Of a DNA stretch of 64,000 nucleotides, positions 1-10,484 are shown piece by piece. This stretch comes from Phaeobacter sp. 11ANDIMAR09 (lineage in GTDB: Bacteria > Pseudomonadota > Alphaproteobacteria > Rhodobacterales > Rhodobacteraceae): assembly GCF_001294455.1 (NCBI RefSeq), contig NZ_LIKT01000017.1, positions 1 to 64,000 on the forward strand, in the 5' to 3' direction. The position numbers and the translations under genes are program-made. The notes beneath the pieces were generated by a model. That model did no database searches. It was not told the DNA's origin and worked only from the letters and a program-made list of their open reading frames with translations. Position 1 is the stretch's first letter, and every line of letters starts with the position of its first letter.

Positions 1-774
1 GCCAAAAGTTTGATCCGATATTCCAGAACTGGAGGCCGTCACATTGAAAGACCCTGCGGTAGAATTTGCCGTGAAAGTACTGGAAGTGGCAACGCCGGAG
101 GCATCTGTTGTCACCGTTTCAGTTGCCGTGCCCGTGCTGGCAAATGTGCCACTGGCACCGGACCCCGGCGCCGAGAATGTGACCGAGGTGCCAGGCACAG
201 GCGTGCTGCCCGAATCTTCAACTACGACTGTCAGAACAGAGGAATATGCCGTTGAAATGGTGGCGCTTTGACCGCCGCCGGTTGGCGAAGAAAAGGCCGC
301 GGCTGGCCCCGGACCGCCTCCATTCACCACCCCCGTTCCAGCGGAAAACTGATAGCTGGAGGAGAAAGGCACACCATTATAGCTGCCGGTAATGGAACAA
401 CTGCTGGAGCAACTTGTGGTTATCCCCGTCCCAGTTAAATTCACCCCATTAATCTGTATAACAAGAGGGTTTGGATCTCCGCCACCGTCATAGGGGAAAA
501 AACTTGTACTTCCCGTCGCCCCGACTGCCTCGATCGTCAACGCTTTTTCAGTGCCATCAAAACTGGCAGGCGTCGGGTCGGTATCAATACAGAGATCATC
601 GGTAAAATTGAATGCGATCTGGTTGCCGCTCAAGACAAAAGTCACGGTTGGGCAGCCGGAATCGAAAGCCGCTTTGGCTGCCCCCGGCAGGCCCAAGAAA
701 ATGAGCAGGCTGAGTGCTCCAAAAAGTAAAAGACGGCTCACCCTTACAGAAACTGACTTTGAAAAATGGTCCAT
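1..774 (-). CDS. Secreted protein with Ig-like repeat, C-terminus beyond the window
   Basis: The frame is open from an ATG at 774 down to base 1, giving at least 258 residues with the C-terminal part missing. Residues 1-36 are a long signal peptide: a basic start, a hydrophobic core around residues 14-30 and a probable cleavage after GAAKA. Residues 37-150 are rich in Ser, Gly, Thr and Asn with a few cysteines. From about residue 155 the chain reads like a bacterial Ig-like (invasin/Big_1-type) repeat: VLTVVVEDSG, PVPGTSVTFSAP and TTDASGVAT are its usual strands. Such repeats normally form extracellular stalks of adhesins, so a surface or secreted structural role is inferred. It is divergent from the tail-collar operon that starts 268 bp away. 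The exact family cannot be fixed without the missing end. Confidence 0.75.
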   Translation of the reverse strand, partial: MDHFSKSVSVRVSRLLLFGALSLLIFLGLPGAAKAAFDSGCPTVTFVLSGNQIAFNFTDDLCIDTDPTPASFDGTEKALTIEAVGATGSTSFFPYDGGGDPNPLVIQINGVNLTGTGITTSCSSSCSITGSYNGVPFSSSYQFSAGTGVVNGGGPGPAAAFSSPTGGGQSATISTAYSSVLTVVVEDSGSTPVPGTSVTFSAPGSGASGTFASTGTATETVTTDASGVATSSTFTANSTAGSFNVTASSSGISDQTFG

Positions 775-1042
775 AATACGCAATAGCCGAACGGCCCCGC
801 CAATGTTCCAACAGAGCACATGGCACGCCACCGGACCATCATAGCGAGAAACCCCTCAAGCCCCCCTGATTCCACATTCAACTTATTTTACAATTTTGGA
901 TTGCGCATTAAACTTAAAAATGCAAGCGTTTCATTACCCAAAATCGTTAATCAATCATTAAATTCCTCTTTGTGTTGTAATCCAAACAACTAAAGAGGTT
1001 TATTCGTAAGAATCACCCCGAAACGGGGTATTGGAGGTTTTT
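775..1042. other. AT-rich divergent intergenic region
   Basis: This 268-bp stretch separates the leftward Ig-like protein gene from the rightward tail-collar operon. Bases 850-1010 are much richer in A and T than the surrounding coding sequence, with several runs of TTAA and ATTAA. It should hold both promoters, but I cannot assign -35/-10 boxes with confidence. Its right end contains two hairpins described separately. Confidence 0.6.
965..1029 (+). promoter_or_regulatory. Two stem-loops in the leader of the tail-collar operon
   Basis: The first hairpin pairs CCTCTTT (965-971) with AAAGAGG (992-998), and inside it GTTGT (974-978) with ACAAC (986-990). The second pairs ACCCCG (1015-1020) with CGGGGT (1024-1029) around an AAA loop and ends three bases before the GGAGG ribosome-binding site at 1033-1037. 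Their position directly before the first start codon suggests leader structures affecting translation or mRNA stability; this is inference. No T-run follows either hairpin, so they do not look like simple terminators. Confidence 0.5.
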
Positions 1043-1555
1043 GTGTCAGAGCCCTTTCTTGCAGAAGTTCGTATGATGGGGTTCAATTTCGCCCCAAGAG
1101 GGTGGGCCTTTCTGGATGGCCAAATTCTGCCCATAAATCAAAATCAATCCCTATACTCCCTTTTAGGAACCACCTATGGCGGTGATGGGCGAACCACATT
1201 CGCGCTACCTGATCTGCGCGGGCGTACGCCAATACATGTCGGAGATGGCCATCCTCAGGCGCAAAAAGGCGGAGAAGAAACCATCTCCCTGACAGCTGCA
1301 CAGATCGGCGCCCATAGCCACACCGCCAGGGCTTTGGCCGTTGTAGGTAACCAAGACAGCCCATCTAACAACTTACTGGCCGAAGAGGTCGCAACGGATT
1401 TTGCCTATAGGGACCCGGAGGCTGGCCAAATGACCGCTCTACGCAGTGGCACAATTTCAAATGCCGGCGGCGGGCAGGCCCATGAAAATATGCAGCCCTA
1501 TCTCGCTGTCAATTTTTGTATCGCCCTACAGGGGCTGTTTCCATCACGCAATTAA
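1043..1555 (+). CDS. Tail-collar domain protein, paralogue 1
   Basis: About 170 residues. The start chosen is GTG at 1043, five bases after GGAGG (1033-1037), which gives VSEPFLAEV, the same beginning as the two following paralogues; a TTG at 1031 would overlap the ribosome-binding site. The first ~60 residues are a phage tail collar domain (FAPRGWAFLDGQ, TYGGDGRTTFALPDLRGR). A central HSH motif follows, then a variable stretch and the conserved end ENMQPYLAVNFCIALQG. In T4 short tail fibres an HxH motif from three chains binds a metal ion, so a metal-holding trimer is plausible. No capsid, tail-tube, portal or lysis genes lie nearby; related stand-alone genes are often named microcystin-dependent protein (MdpB). 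Role unknown. Confidence 0.85.
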   Translation: MSEPFLAEVRMMGFNFAPRGWAFLDGQILPINQNQSLYSLLGTTYGGDGRTTFALPDLRGRTPIHVGDGHPQAQKGGEETISLTAAQIGAHSHTARALAVVGNQDSPSNNLLAEEVATDFAYRDPEAGQMTALRSGTISNAGGGQAHENMQPYLAVNFCIALQGLFPSRN

Positions 1556-1572
1556 TCCTTGGAGGACATTGA

Positions 1573-2091
1573 ATGTCTGAACCTTTTGTTGGTGAGATTC
1601 GCATGTTTGCAGGCAATTTTGCTCCACGCGGATGGGCGTTTTGCGATGGCCAACTTTTGGCGGTTTCGCAAAATGATGCATTGTTTTCCTTATTGGGAAC
1701 CATCTACGGCGGCGATGGTAGAACCACCTTTGGATTGCCCGATCTGCGCGGACGTTTGCCAATTCATCCGGGAACAGGTCCTGGTCTTTCGCCGCGTCGG
1801 CTTGGCGCCAAAGGTGGAGCAGAAAAGGTCACATTAACAACCAATCAGCTGGCGAGTCACTCACATGACTTTAATGCGAGCAAGGCCATTGCGGAGGCAC
1901 AAAGCCCCCAAGGCAAAGTGCTCGCGACGGGTCTAGGCGTCAACTACTTCAACGAGTCAGGGCAGGACCTGAGCATGGCGTCAAACATGGTTGCGAATTC
2001 GGGTGGATCGCGAAGCCATACGAACCTAATGCCTACTCTTTGCATCAATTTCATTATTGCTCTCTTTGGCATTTACCCAAGCCGTCACTAG
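1573..2091 (+). CDS. Tail-collar domain protein, paralogue 2
   Basis: A 172-residue protein starting at ATG 1573 behind TTGGAGGA, 17 bp after paralogue 1. It has the same plan: MSEPF(V)GEIRMF start, collar domain with RGWAFCDGQLL and YGGDGRTTFGLPDLRGR, a HSH motif, a variable middle, and the C-terminal hydrophobic segment LMPTLCINFIIALFGIYPSR. It is the most diverged of the three at the C-terminus: the NMQPYLA stretch is replaced by LMPTLCI, and the preceding GGGQAH by GGSRSH. It has no signal peptide. Three tandem, non-identical copies suggest either a hetero-oligomer or variants with different ligands; both are inference. Confidence 0.85.
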   Translation: MSEPFVGEIRMFAGNFAPRGWAFCDGQLLAVSQNDALFSLLGTIYGGDGRTTFGLPDLRGRLPIHPGTGPGLSPRRLGAKGGAEKVTLTTNQLASHSHDFNASKAIAEAQSPQGKVLATGLGVNYFNESGQDLSMASNMVANSGGSRSHTNLMPTLCINFIIALFGIYPSRH

Positions 2092-2102
2092 GAGTTTCCA
2101 AG

Positions 2103-2636
2103 ATGTCAGAACCATTTATCGCTGAAATTCGCATCTTTGCCGGCAATTTCGCCCCTCGATCCTGGGCTTTTTGCAACGGTCAACTGTTGCCAGTCTCGCA
2201 GAATACTGCCCTGTTTTCGTTAATCGGCACCACCTATGGCGGTGATGGTCGCTCAACCACGGCCTTACCCAACCTGCAGGGCCGCGCCCCTATGCATCCG
2301 GGACGCGGCCCAGGTCTGACTGCGCGGCGACTGGGCCAGCGCGCAGGAGTTGAAACGGTCACTCTTAGTGAAGCACAAATCCCATCGCACAGTCATACTG
2401 GACGCGCGACCAACGCTCCGGGCACTGCCGGTCTTGCTCCCTCAACATCCACGTCTTTGGCAAAAAATGGGTTCGGGGACAGACTCTATCATTCGGGGTC
2501 CGGCCAAACACCCGTGGACATGTCCAGCTCAACGCTGAGCACAACGGGCGGCGGCCAGGCGCATGATAACATGCAGCCCTATTTGGCGATGAATTTCATT
2601 ATCGCGCTGCAGGGCCTGTATCCATCGCGTGGCTAG
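2103..2636 (+). CDS. Tail-collar domain protein, paralogue 3
   Basis: A 177-residue protein. The ATG at 2103 matches the MSEPF start of its neighbours and follows TAGGAG just after the stop of paralogue 2; an in-frame start at 2040 would lie inside that gene. The collar domain (RSWAFCNGQLLPVSQN, TYGGDGRSTTALPNLQGR) is followed by a HSH motif, a longer Ser/Thr/Gly/Pro-rich variable insert, and the C-terminal QAHDNMQPYLAMNFIIALQG. It is the last of the three and probably co-transcribed with the preceding two and perhaps the GNAT gene downstream. Confidence 0.85.
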   Translation: MSEPFIAEIRIFAGNFAPRSWAFCNGQLLPVSQNTALFSLIGTTYGGDGRSTTALPNLQGRAPMHPGRGPGLTARRLGQRAGVETVTLSEAQIPSHSHTGRATNAPGTAGLAPSTSTSLAKNGFGDRLYHSGSGQTPVDMSSSTLSTTGGGQAHDNMQPYLAMNFIIALQGLYPSRG

Positions 2637-2764
2637 GGTGAATTCGTCAACGCCTTGCCCAACAAGAGGGCCCCTTGCGTAGCTCCCCGCTCTCCTAACG
2701 GTTCAGCTCTATGGCGCTTCTCCGCCCCCTGACAATGATCACCTTCGAAAACAAAGGCGCTTCT

Positions 2765-3328
2765 ATGACTGCCCCTCCTTCGCTTCATCATGCCGCGCGC
2801 CACGGCATTGGCTTTCGCGAGATCACGGATCAGGATAAAATGTTCCTGTTGTCGCTCTACCGCTCAACCCGAGAAGCGGAGCTGGCGCAGGTTGATTGGA
2901 GCGATAAGGAGAAGCAGGCCTTTTGCAAGATGCAATTTGAGGCTCAGCACAGTCACTATCAACAACATTACCCAGATGCGCTTTGGCTCATGATCGAACA
3001 AGCGCAGGCCCCGATTGGACGGTTGTATCTCGAGCGTTGGCCCAATGAGCACAGGATTATTGATATTGCGCTGACCCCTGACGCACGCGGGCGCGGCATT
3101 GGCACTGATTTGTTGCGGGACTTGCAAGACGCTGCGGCAGTGGATGGCGCACGCGGCATTGGCATCCACGTGGAAAAAGCCAACCCGGCCATGGCGCTTT
3201 ACCACAGGCTGGGATTTACCAAGCGTGAAGACAAAGGCGTCTACGATCTTTTGTTCTGGGCGCCGACCGAAGCCGACCAACCCGCTTCAGACCCTGCAGG
3301 CGATCAGGTAAACACCGCCTCATACTGA
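2765..3328 (+). CDS. GNAT family N-acetyltransferase
   Basis: About 187 residues from ATG 2765; in-frame starts at 2711 and 2735 would add up to 18 residues that lack family character. The C-terminal half holds the acetyl-CoA binding motif A, DARGRGIGTDLLRDLQ, and later ANPAMALYHRLGF, typical of GNAT enzymes. The substrate is unknown. It follows the tail-collar genes by 128 bp on the same strand, so it may acetylate one of their products or a small ligand; this is only a context inference. Its 3' end overlaps the convergent small gene by 25 bp. Confidence 0.8.
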   Translation: MTAPPSLHHAARHGIGFREITDQDKMFLLSLYRSTREAELAQVDWSDKEKQAFCKMQFEAQHSHYQQHYPDALWLMIEQAQAPIGRLYLERWPNEHRIIDIALTPDARGRGIGTDLLRDLQDAAAVDGARGIGIHVEKANPAMALYHRLGFTKREDKGVYDLLFWAPTEADQPASDPAGDQVNTASY

Positions 3329-3597
3329 AATCCGGCATCCTGCTGACCGACTGGCACCAAAAACAGAGCGAGTTCACCTGCTTCGGGATGTTTCAACCGG
3401 TGGGTTTGCTGGTCCACGAATGGGGTCTCGGGCCCCTGCCACAGGACTGAAAAAGCGCCACCTTCACGCTCGCCCGAGCCAAGCTTGGACACTTCGATCA
3501 GTTTCAAAGTGATAGGCCCCTCGTCGGTGATGACCTCAAAGTCCTGGTCCTGAAACCTGGCAAATTGCTCAACAGTTGCGGTGATCACATCAATCAT
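3304..3597 (-). CDS. Small DUF6916-type protein
   Basis: A 97-residue protein starting at ATG 3597 (MIDVITATVEQFARFQ); the open frame extends upstream to 3699 but that part is not family-like. It resembles the short cytoplasmic domain called DUF6916: a central IEVSKLGSG, then a LWQGPETPFVDQQT stretch, and the end LFLVPVGQQDAGFQYEAVF. In other genomes such genes tend to sit beside tail-collar genes and a GNAT gene (from memory, not checked). The function is not known. Here it is convergent with the GNAT gene, so it has its own promoter in 3598-3841. Confidence 0.65.
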   Translation of the reverse strand: MIDVITATVEQFARFQDQDFEVITDEGPITLKLIEVSKLGSGEREGGAFSVLWQGPETPFVDQQTHRLKHPEAGELALFLVPVGQQDAGFQYEAVFT

Positions 3598-3841
3598 AGC
3601 GGCACACTCTCTTGGGAAATCTCGTGTCAACTGTGCCCGCAAAACACTCACCCTCCAAGTGCTTTCTTGGCCTCGCCTCTCCTTTAGGTCGAAATTCACC
3701 TTGCGTGACAGTCAAAGAGATGAGAAAATAGGCCATAAACCACATTTGCCACCCAGCCCTCACAGAAAAATCACGCTGCCTTCACAGGCCAATTCTAGTC
3801 TGTTTCCCAAAACACCAAAGTGGTGAAATCGGGAGAGAGAT

Positions 3842-5392
3842 ATGGCTGACCTTCACACAGCTGAGAAAATCGGCAATGCCGCCCCACTTACTGACCTGCC
3901 TGCGGACTTGGATCACGTGCTGCACAGGGCCTATCAGGCTTTCGGTTGTCGCTCAAGTTTTCGCGGCGTGGACATTGGCTACCGCTGGACGGATGGGCAG
4001 CGGACAAATGACATCTGCCTGCGGCTGCATCTGCAGCGCAAACTGCCCGATACGGCTCTGCTTTCTTCGCAACGCCTGCCCAGCCATGTTGACGGCATCC
4101 CGCTGGACGTGATTGAGGCCGCCTACCAGCCTTCTCTCGAACCTGGGGCCACCCGTCGCCCCAGCGCACGGCAGCCCTATACAATGGGGGGGCTGTCCTG
4201 CGGCAGAACCGGGCAAGGCGCCGGAACAATTGGCCTAGTGGTCATTGATAAAACCAATGGTAAACCGGGCATCCTGTCCAACTGGCATGTTCTGGCCGGC
4301 CCTGGGGCACGCCGCAACGATCCGATCATGCTACTGGGTGAACAGGGAGATGAATTTGATCCCCGGAACCACATTGCCAACCTGAAGCGATGGATGCTGG
4401 ATCGGGAGGGAGATGCGGCTCTGGCGGAATTGCTGCCGGACCAGCCCTGGCTGCCCCTTCAGTTCGGTGCCCTGGAAACGATCTCCAAGACCCGCTCCGC
4501 CCAGCTTGGAGAAATCCTGCAAAAGACCTCGCGCTGCCCCAAAACTGCGCGCGCGCGTGTTGATGGCAAAGGGCTGTACCGGCTCCAATATGAAACACGG
4601 CCTGGGGTGTTAGAATACCGTGATATTGCTGGGCTGAACCTCGTCTATGACACAGATATTCCGGCAAAAGACGGCAGGACCTTTGCAGCCGGTGATAGCG
4701 GCGCGGTCTGGGTCGCGGTCTCCACCGGCGAAGCAGTTGCCTTGCAGGTCGGCGGGCAAATTCTCCCTAATCAGAACACTGTACGCGCCGGGCAGGGGAT
4801 CATTGCCTGTGAGGTCACGCCCATCCTCGAGCGATTGGAGGTGCGCCTAGCCTCTTTCGAGGATCTTCTCGCGCAGAATGGCCAAAGTGCCACGCTGACG
4901 CAGCGCCAAAGAACCTATGCAGACCTGTCCCACGACACTGAAGCGGCCTTGCCCTCGGCTCAGTGGCCACACCCGCAACATTGGGCTGATGCCGCAGCCG
5001 CCCGGCCTGAGCGCAGGGACATAGCCAAATCCGTTGGTCAAGTTGTCCCCATGATCCGCATCCGAGCAAATGGGTGCTTACCCTTGCAAGGTGGCTTGAG
5101 CTCTACGTCCCGCCAGTTCAGCATTAAGAAAGAAATCTGGCAGGATCGGTTGTATCCGGCCCTGGTGGATTATGATGCCAACTTTCAGGGGGTTTTGCTG
5201 GACGAGGCCATCTCCCAGCGGATTTCGGCAATGGATGCCCGTACAATTCACGCCTTTTTTGCACTTCTGATCAATACGTCATCCCGCTTTGATGACATCG
5301 GATTGAAACAGGTTCTGGGCTCCGACTTTCAGGGCGCAACCAGCTATCTGCAAATCTGTGAGCACATCTTTGCGCTGCGCGCGGATTTCTGA
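3842..5392 (+). CDS. Trypsin-fold serine protease-like protein
   Basis: A 516-residue protein without a signal peptide. A chymotrypsin-type triad can be read: His149 in ILSNWHVLAG, Asp191 in REGDAALAE and Ser286 in AAGDSGAVW. This spacing and the broad NWHV/GDSG context recall the NAL1-like group of trypsin-fold proteins. The N-terminal ~120 residues and the C-terminal ~190 residues (about 330-516) match nothing I recognise. It starts 244 bp from the divergent DUF6916-type gene, so the two may share a control region, and is followed by a clear terminator. A link to the tail-collar locus, for instance processing of a surface protein, is only suggested by position. Confidence 0.7.
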   Translation: MADLHTAEKIGNAAPLTDLPADLDHVLHRAYQAFGCRSSFRGVDIGYRWTDGQRTNDICLRLHLQRKLPDTALLSSQRLPSHVDGIPLDVIEAAYQPSLEPGATRRPSARQPYTMGGLSCGRTGQGAGTIGLVVIDKTNGKPGILSNWHVLAGPGARRNDPIMLLGEQGDEFDPRNHIANLKRWMLDREGDAALAELLPDQPWLPLQFGALETISKTRSAQLGEILQKTSRCPKTARARVDGKGLYRLQYETRPGVLEYRDIAGLNLVYDTDIPAKDGRTFAAGDSGAVWVAVSTGEAVALQVGGQILPNQNTVRAGQGIIACEVTPILERLEVRLASFEDLLAQNGQSATLTQRQRTYADLSHDTEAALPSAQWPHPQHWADAAAARPERRDIAKSVGQVVPMIRIRANGCLPLQGGLSSTSRQFSIKKEIWQDRLYPALVDYDANFQGVLLDEAISQRISAMDARTIHAFFALLINTSSRFDDIGLKQVLGSDFQGATSYLQICEHIFALRADF

Positions 5393-5421
5393 AGCGGCTT
5401 TGCCAACCTAACGCGCTGACC

Positions 5422-5453
5422 GGCGCTGCCTCTTCACGGGGCAGCGCCTTTCT
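5422..5453 (+). terminator. Rho-independent terminator after the protease gene
   Basis: GGCGCTGCC (5422-5430) pairs exactly with GGCAGCGCC (5440-5448) across a 9-base loop and is followed by TTTCT. It lies 30 bp after the protease stop codon. Confidence 0.75.
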
Positions 5454-5622
5454 CGATCTGTTTTGAGACTCAGACATTGCACCCTCACGTTATAATTAAA
5501 TCCTATCGAACACATATGAAAGTGCGATTTCATTTTATGAGAAGGCCTTGCTACCCTCTCCTCACACCCGTGAGAGAGGACGCAAGGATCCTGCCCTCTC
5601 CCTTTCGACGAGCCCAGAATAG

Positions 5623-7860
<2,238 letters not shown>

Positions 7861-8207
7861 CACCACTCCTAGGGAACGCTCCCTGGAAAACAAGGCTCAG
7901 AGGCCGCCTTTTTTGGTTTGGCCTCTGGGAAAAATATCAACAATTTGACCTAAACCCCAACAAACCCAAAGGTTGTGAAGCTTCATCTTCACGTCTGTAC
8001 GCCACAACCCTTAAGGGAATTCGGCAAGCTATACGCCCAAAAGATACCTTTAAAAAGTATCAATTTGAGAAATTCTACAGCTTCACAAGGCCTTACCCCT
8101 CGCTCTCTGGGTCCTCCCAGGGTTCTCCCTTTCGCAACGGGAAACCAATCTTAACCCTTTTCCTGCCTTTTGGCGCTCAACGAATTTTAGCTGACGAGTG
8201 CTGTGAC
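7861..8207. other. Intergenic region between katG and the chemoreceptor gene
   Basis: This 347-bp stretch starts with the katG terminator. It then holds several short inverted repeats: GTGAAG/CTTCAC around 7975-7992, GATAC (8043-8047) with GTATC (8057-8061), and CTGGG/CCCAG around 8106-8119. The middle is AT-rich and probably carries the promoter of the chemoreceptor gene, but I cannot name a sigma factor from it. Confidence 0.5.
7892..7927 (+). terminator. Probable terminator of katG
   Basis: AAGGC (7892-7896) can pair with GCCTT (7906-7910) and is followed by TTTT. An overlapping alternative pairs CAGAGGCC (7898-7905) with GGCCTCTG (7920-7927). Either fold would end katG transcription. Confidence 0.5.
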
Positions 8208-10397
8208 ATGAAAATTTCGGTGAACTTTATCTTCCTCTTTATCATCCTGATGGCAGGCGCCATCATGTTTGGACTGGCGGGGATTTCCTACTACACCCAT
8301 GAAGTACGTGATGAGCTGGAAGAGGATGTTCTTGTCATTGAACATATCTACCAGTCTCTGGACAAGATGGAGATCGAGTTCCTCATGGCGCGGCGCTTTG
8401 AGAAAGATTTTCTGCTGCGAATGGATCCCAAATACATTGATCGCCACGCCAGCGCGATGCAGCATCTTTACGATACAGAGCACTCGCTCGAAGAAGAAAT
8501 GCCACTGCTAGACAGCATGCGGGATCAAATCGAGCCTCTGCGTGCGCTGATGGCAGCGGCGAAATCCTATGACCAAAGCTTTGCAACCCTGGTCGACAGC
8601 CACAACACCCTGGGTCTCGATGAAAAATCCGGTCTGCAGGGTGCACTGCGCTCGGCGGTTCACGGGATCGAAGAACGCCTGTCCGAGATGGGGAACGCTG
8701 AAATGACGGTCAAAATGCTGATGATGCGGCGGCATGAAAAAGACTTCATTATGCGCAAAAATACCAAATATCTGGACCGGTTGAACGCCCGCGTAGACGA
8801 GTTCCTGGCCTTCCCGGACAGCTATTACAACAGTGCAGACCAGCGCAGCGAAATTGAATCTCTGTTGCAGACTTATCAGACTGCCTTTGCCTCTTATGTA
8901 AAGGTGAGCATGGAGGAAACGGCCCTGCGCAAGGATCTATCGGCCCGGTATGCAGAAGCTGAGCCAATCCTGATCGACATTCACAAAGCTGCCGCAGCGC
9001 GTCTCGCCGATATTGTTGAGGCCACCCATGTCGCCAGTGCCGATGCAAAGTACTATTCCTTGCTCACTAGCGCCATCGGCACTGCCGTCTTCCTGGTACT
9101 TGCCTTCCTACTGGCACGCAGCATCGCGCGCCCCTTGAGCAAACTGGAGTCCGTTCTGCAGGGCATCGTAGATCATGACTTTTCCGAAGAACCGCCAAAA
9201 TCCCGCCTGGGCGAAATCGCCTCGATCAGCAGCGCGGTGGCTGTCTTCCGCCAGGGAGAGATGAAGAAGGACCAACTCACTCAGGACATCTCGGAGGTCA
9301 TCTCTGCCTGCGCCGAGGGCGATTTCACCCGCCGGATCGCAACAGATGACTCCGACGGCACCTTTGCCGAACTGGGCAAAGGGGTGAACTCCATCGGGGA
9401 AGCAGCGCAAAAGGGCCTGGGTGATGTTCTCACGGCGTTGGCAGCCCTCAGCGAGGGAGATTTGACCAAACGCATGCCGGAGGGACAAAAAGGTATCTTC
9501 AAAGAGATTTCAGATGCCACAGAGAATCTCAACAACAGCCTTGGCAGTCTGGTTGGACAGCTGACCAACAGCAGTGATCTGCTGAAAAACACCTCCAACG
9601 AGATTGCTGCGGCCGCGGATGACGCCTCGCAACGCAGCGAACGCACTTCGGCCTCCATTGTGGAAACCGCCGGCGCCTTGCAAACCCTGGGTGAGACCGT
9701 CAAAGGTACAGCCGACAGCTCGCAACAGGCCAGAAAAATTGTGTCCGGAGCTCAGGACCGTGCCCGGGAGACACAGGAAATTGCCCAGCAGACCAATCAG
9801 GCCATGAAGCGGATTGAGGCCTCCTCGGGTGCAATCGCCAAGATCATCAGCATGATCGAAGATGTCGCCTTCCAGACCAGCCTTCTGGCGCTGAACGCCG
9901 GGGTAGAGGCGGCGCGGGCTGGCGAAGCGGGGCGTGGTTTTGCCGTCGTCGCCTCTGAGGTGCGCTCACTTGCCCATCGCTCAGCCGAAGCGGCGCAGGA
10001 AATCAACGATCTGATCTCTACCAGCGAAAAGGAAGTCGCCGAGGGTGTCAAACTGGTGGGCCAGACTGGCGCCTCCCTGGAAGAGATCCTGACCATGGTT
10101 GAAGAGGTGGTTACAAAAGTGAACGAGATTGCAGATACAACTGTCGAGCAATCCAAGAGCATCAACCAGGTCAACGGCCGCGTAGATGCGATGGACAGCG
10201 ATGCTCAGCAAAACGCAGCCATGCTGGAAGAAACCGCCGCCTCCGGTCAGATGCTGCGGGATGAGGCCAGCAATCTGGTTCAGATCGTATCCAAATTCGA
10301 GCTGCCGACCAAGCTGCCTGAAACCGGAGATTTCGCCGACCAGGATGCCCCCTTTCAAGAGGATGCCCTGTACGGTGACGATACCTGGGCCGCCTAG
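8208..10397 (+). CDS. Methyl-accepting chemotaxis protein with HBM-type sensor
   Basis: A 729-residue inner-membrane chemoreceptor. A transmembrane helix at residues 6-27 and a second at about 284-304 enclose a long helical periplasmic domain. Within it the pattern RRxEKDFxxR occurs twice (62-71 and 174-183), each followed by a KY(I/L)DR stretch; this duplication is the mark of the helical bimodular (HBM) sensor, known in some receptors to bind organic acids. HAMP regions follow TM2, then the signalling hairpin with its tip at IEDVAFQTSLLALNAGVEAA. No che genes are adjacent, so it is an orphan receptor feeding a distant array. The ligand cannot be read from sequence. Confidence 0.93.
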   Translation: MKISVNFIFLFIILMAGAIMFGLAGISYYTHEVRDELEEDVLVIEHIYQSLDKMEIEFLMARRFEKDFLLRMDPKYIDRHASAMQHLYDTEHSLEEEMPLLDSMRDQIEPLRALMAAAKSYDQSFATLVDSHNTLGLDEKSGLQGALRSAVHGIEERLSEMGNAEMTVKMLMMRRHEKDFIMRKNTKYLDRLNARVDEFLAFPDSYYNSADQRSEIESLLQTYQTAFASYVKVSMEETALRKDLSARYAEAEPILIDIHKAAAARLADIVEATHVASADAKYYSLLTSAIGTAVFLVLAFLLARSIARPLSKLESVLQGIVDHDFSEEPPKSRLGEIASISSAVAVFRQGEMKKDQLTQDISEVISACAEGDFTRRIATDDSDGTFAELGKGVNSIGEAAQKGLGDVLTALAALSEGDLTKRMPEGQKGIFKEISDATENLNNSLGSLVGQLTNSSDLLKNTSNEIAAAADDASQRSERTSASIVETAGALQTLGETVKGTADSSQQARKIVSGAQDRARETQEIAQQTNQAMKRIEASSGAIAKIISMIEDVAFQTSLLALNAGVEAARAGEAGRGFAVVASEVRSLAHRSAEAAQEINDLISTSEKEVAEGVKLVGQTGASLEEILTMVEEVVTKVNEIADTTVEQSKSINQVNGRVDAMDSDAQQNAAMLEETAASGQMLRDEASNLVQIVSKFELPTKLPETGDFADQDAPFQEDALYGDDTWAA

Positions 10398-10425
10398 GCC
10401 CAGCCCGTCACCAGCTAGACTCAAC

Positions 10426-10455
10426 AAAGGCCGCGCAGATCCAGCGCGGCCTTTT
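10426..10455. terminator. Bidirectional terminator between chemoreceptor and transaminase genes
   Basis: AAAGGCCGCGC (10426-10436) pairs with GCGCGGCCTTT (10444-10454) around a 7-base loop. It has a T-run on the plus strand and an A-run before the stem, so it can end both convergent transcripts. Confidence 0.85.
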
Positions 10456-10484
10456 GTCTTTGATAGGGTCTAAATCCTATTGGT

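Noticed and set aside
1043-2636. A prophage or tailocin remnant
   Set aside because: Only collar-domain genes are present; no portal, capsid, sheath, tube, baseplate, lysis or integrase genes and no attachment-site duplication could be seen.
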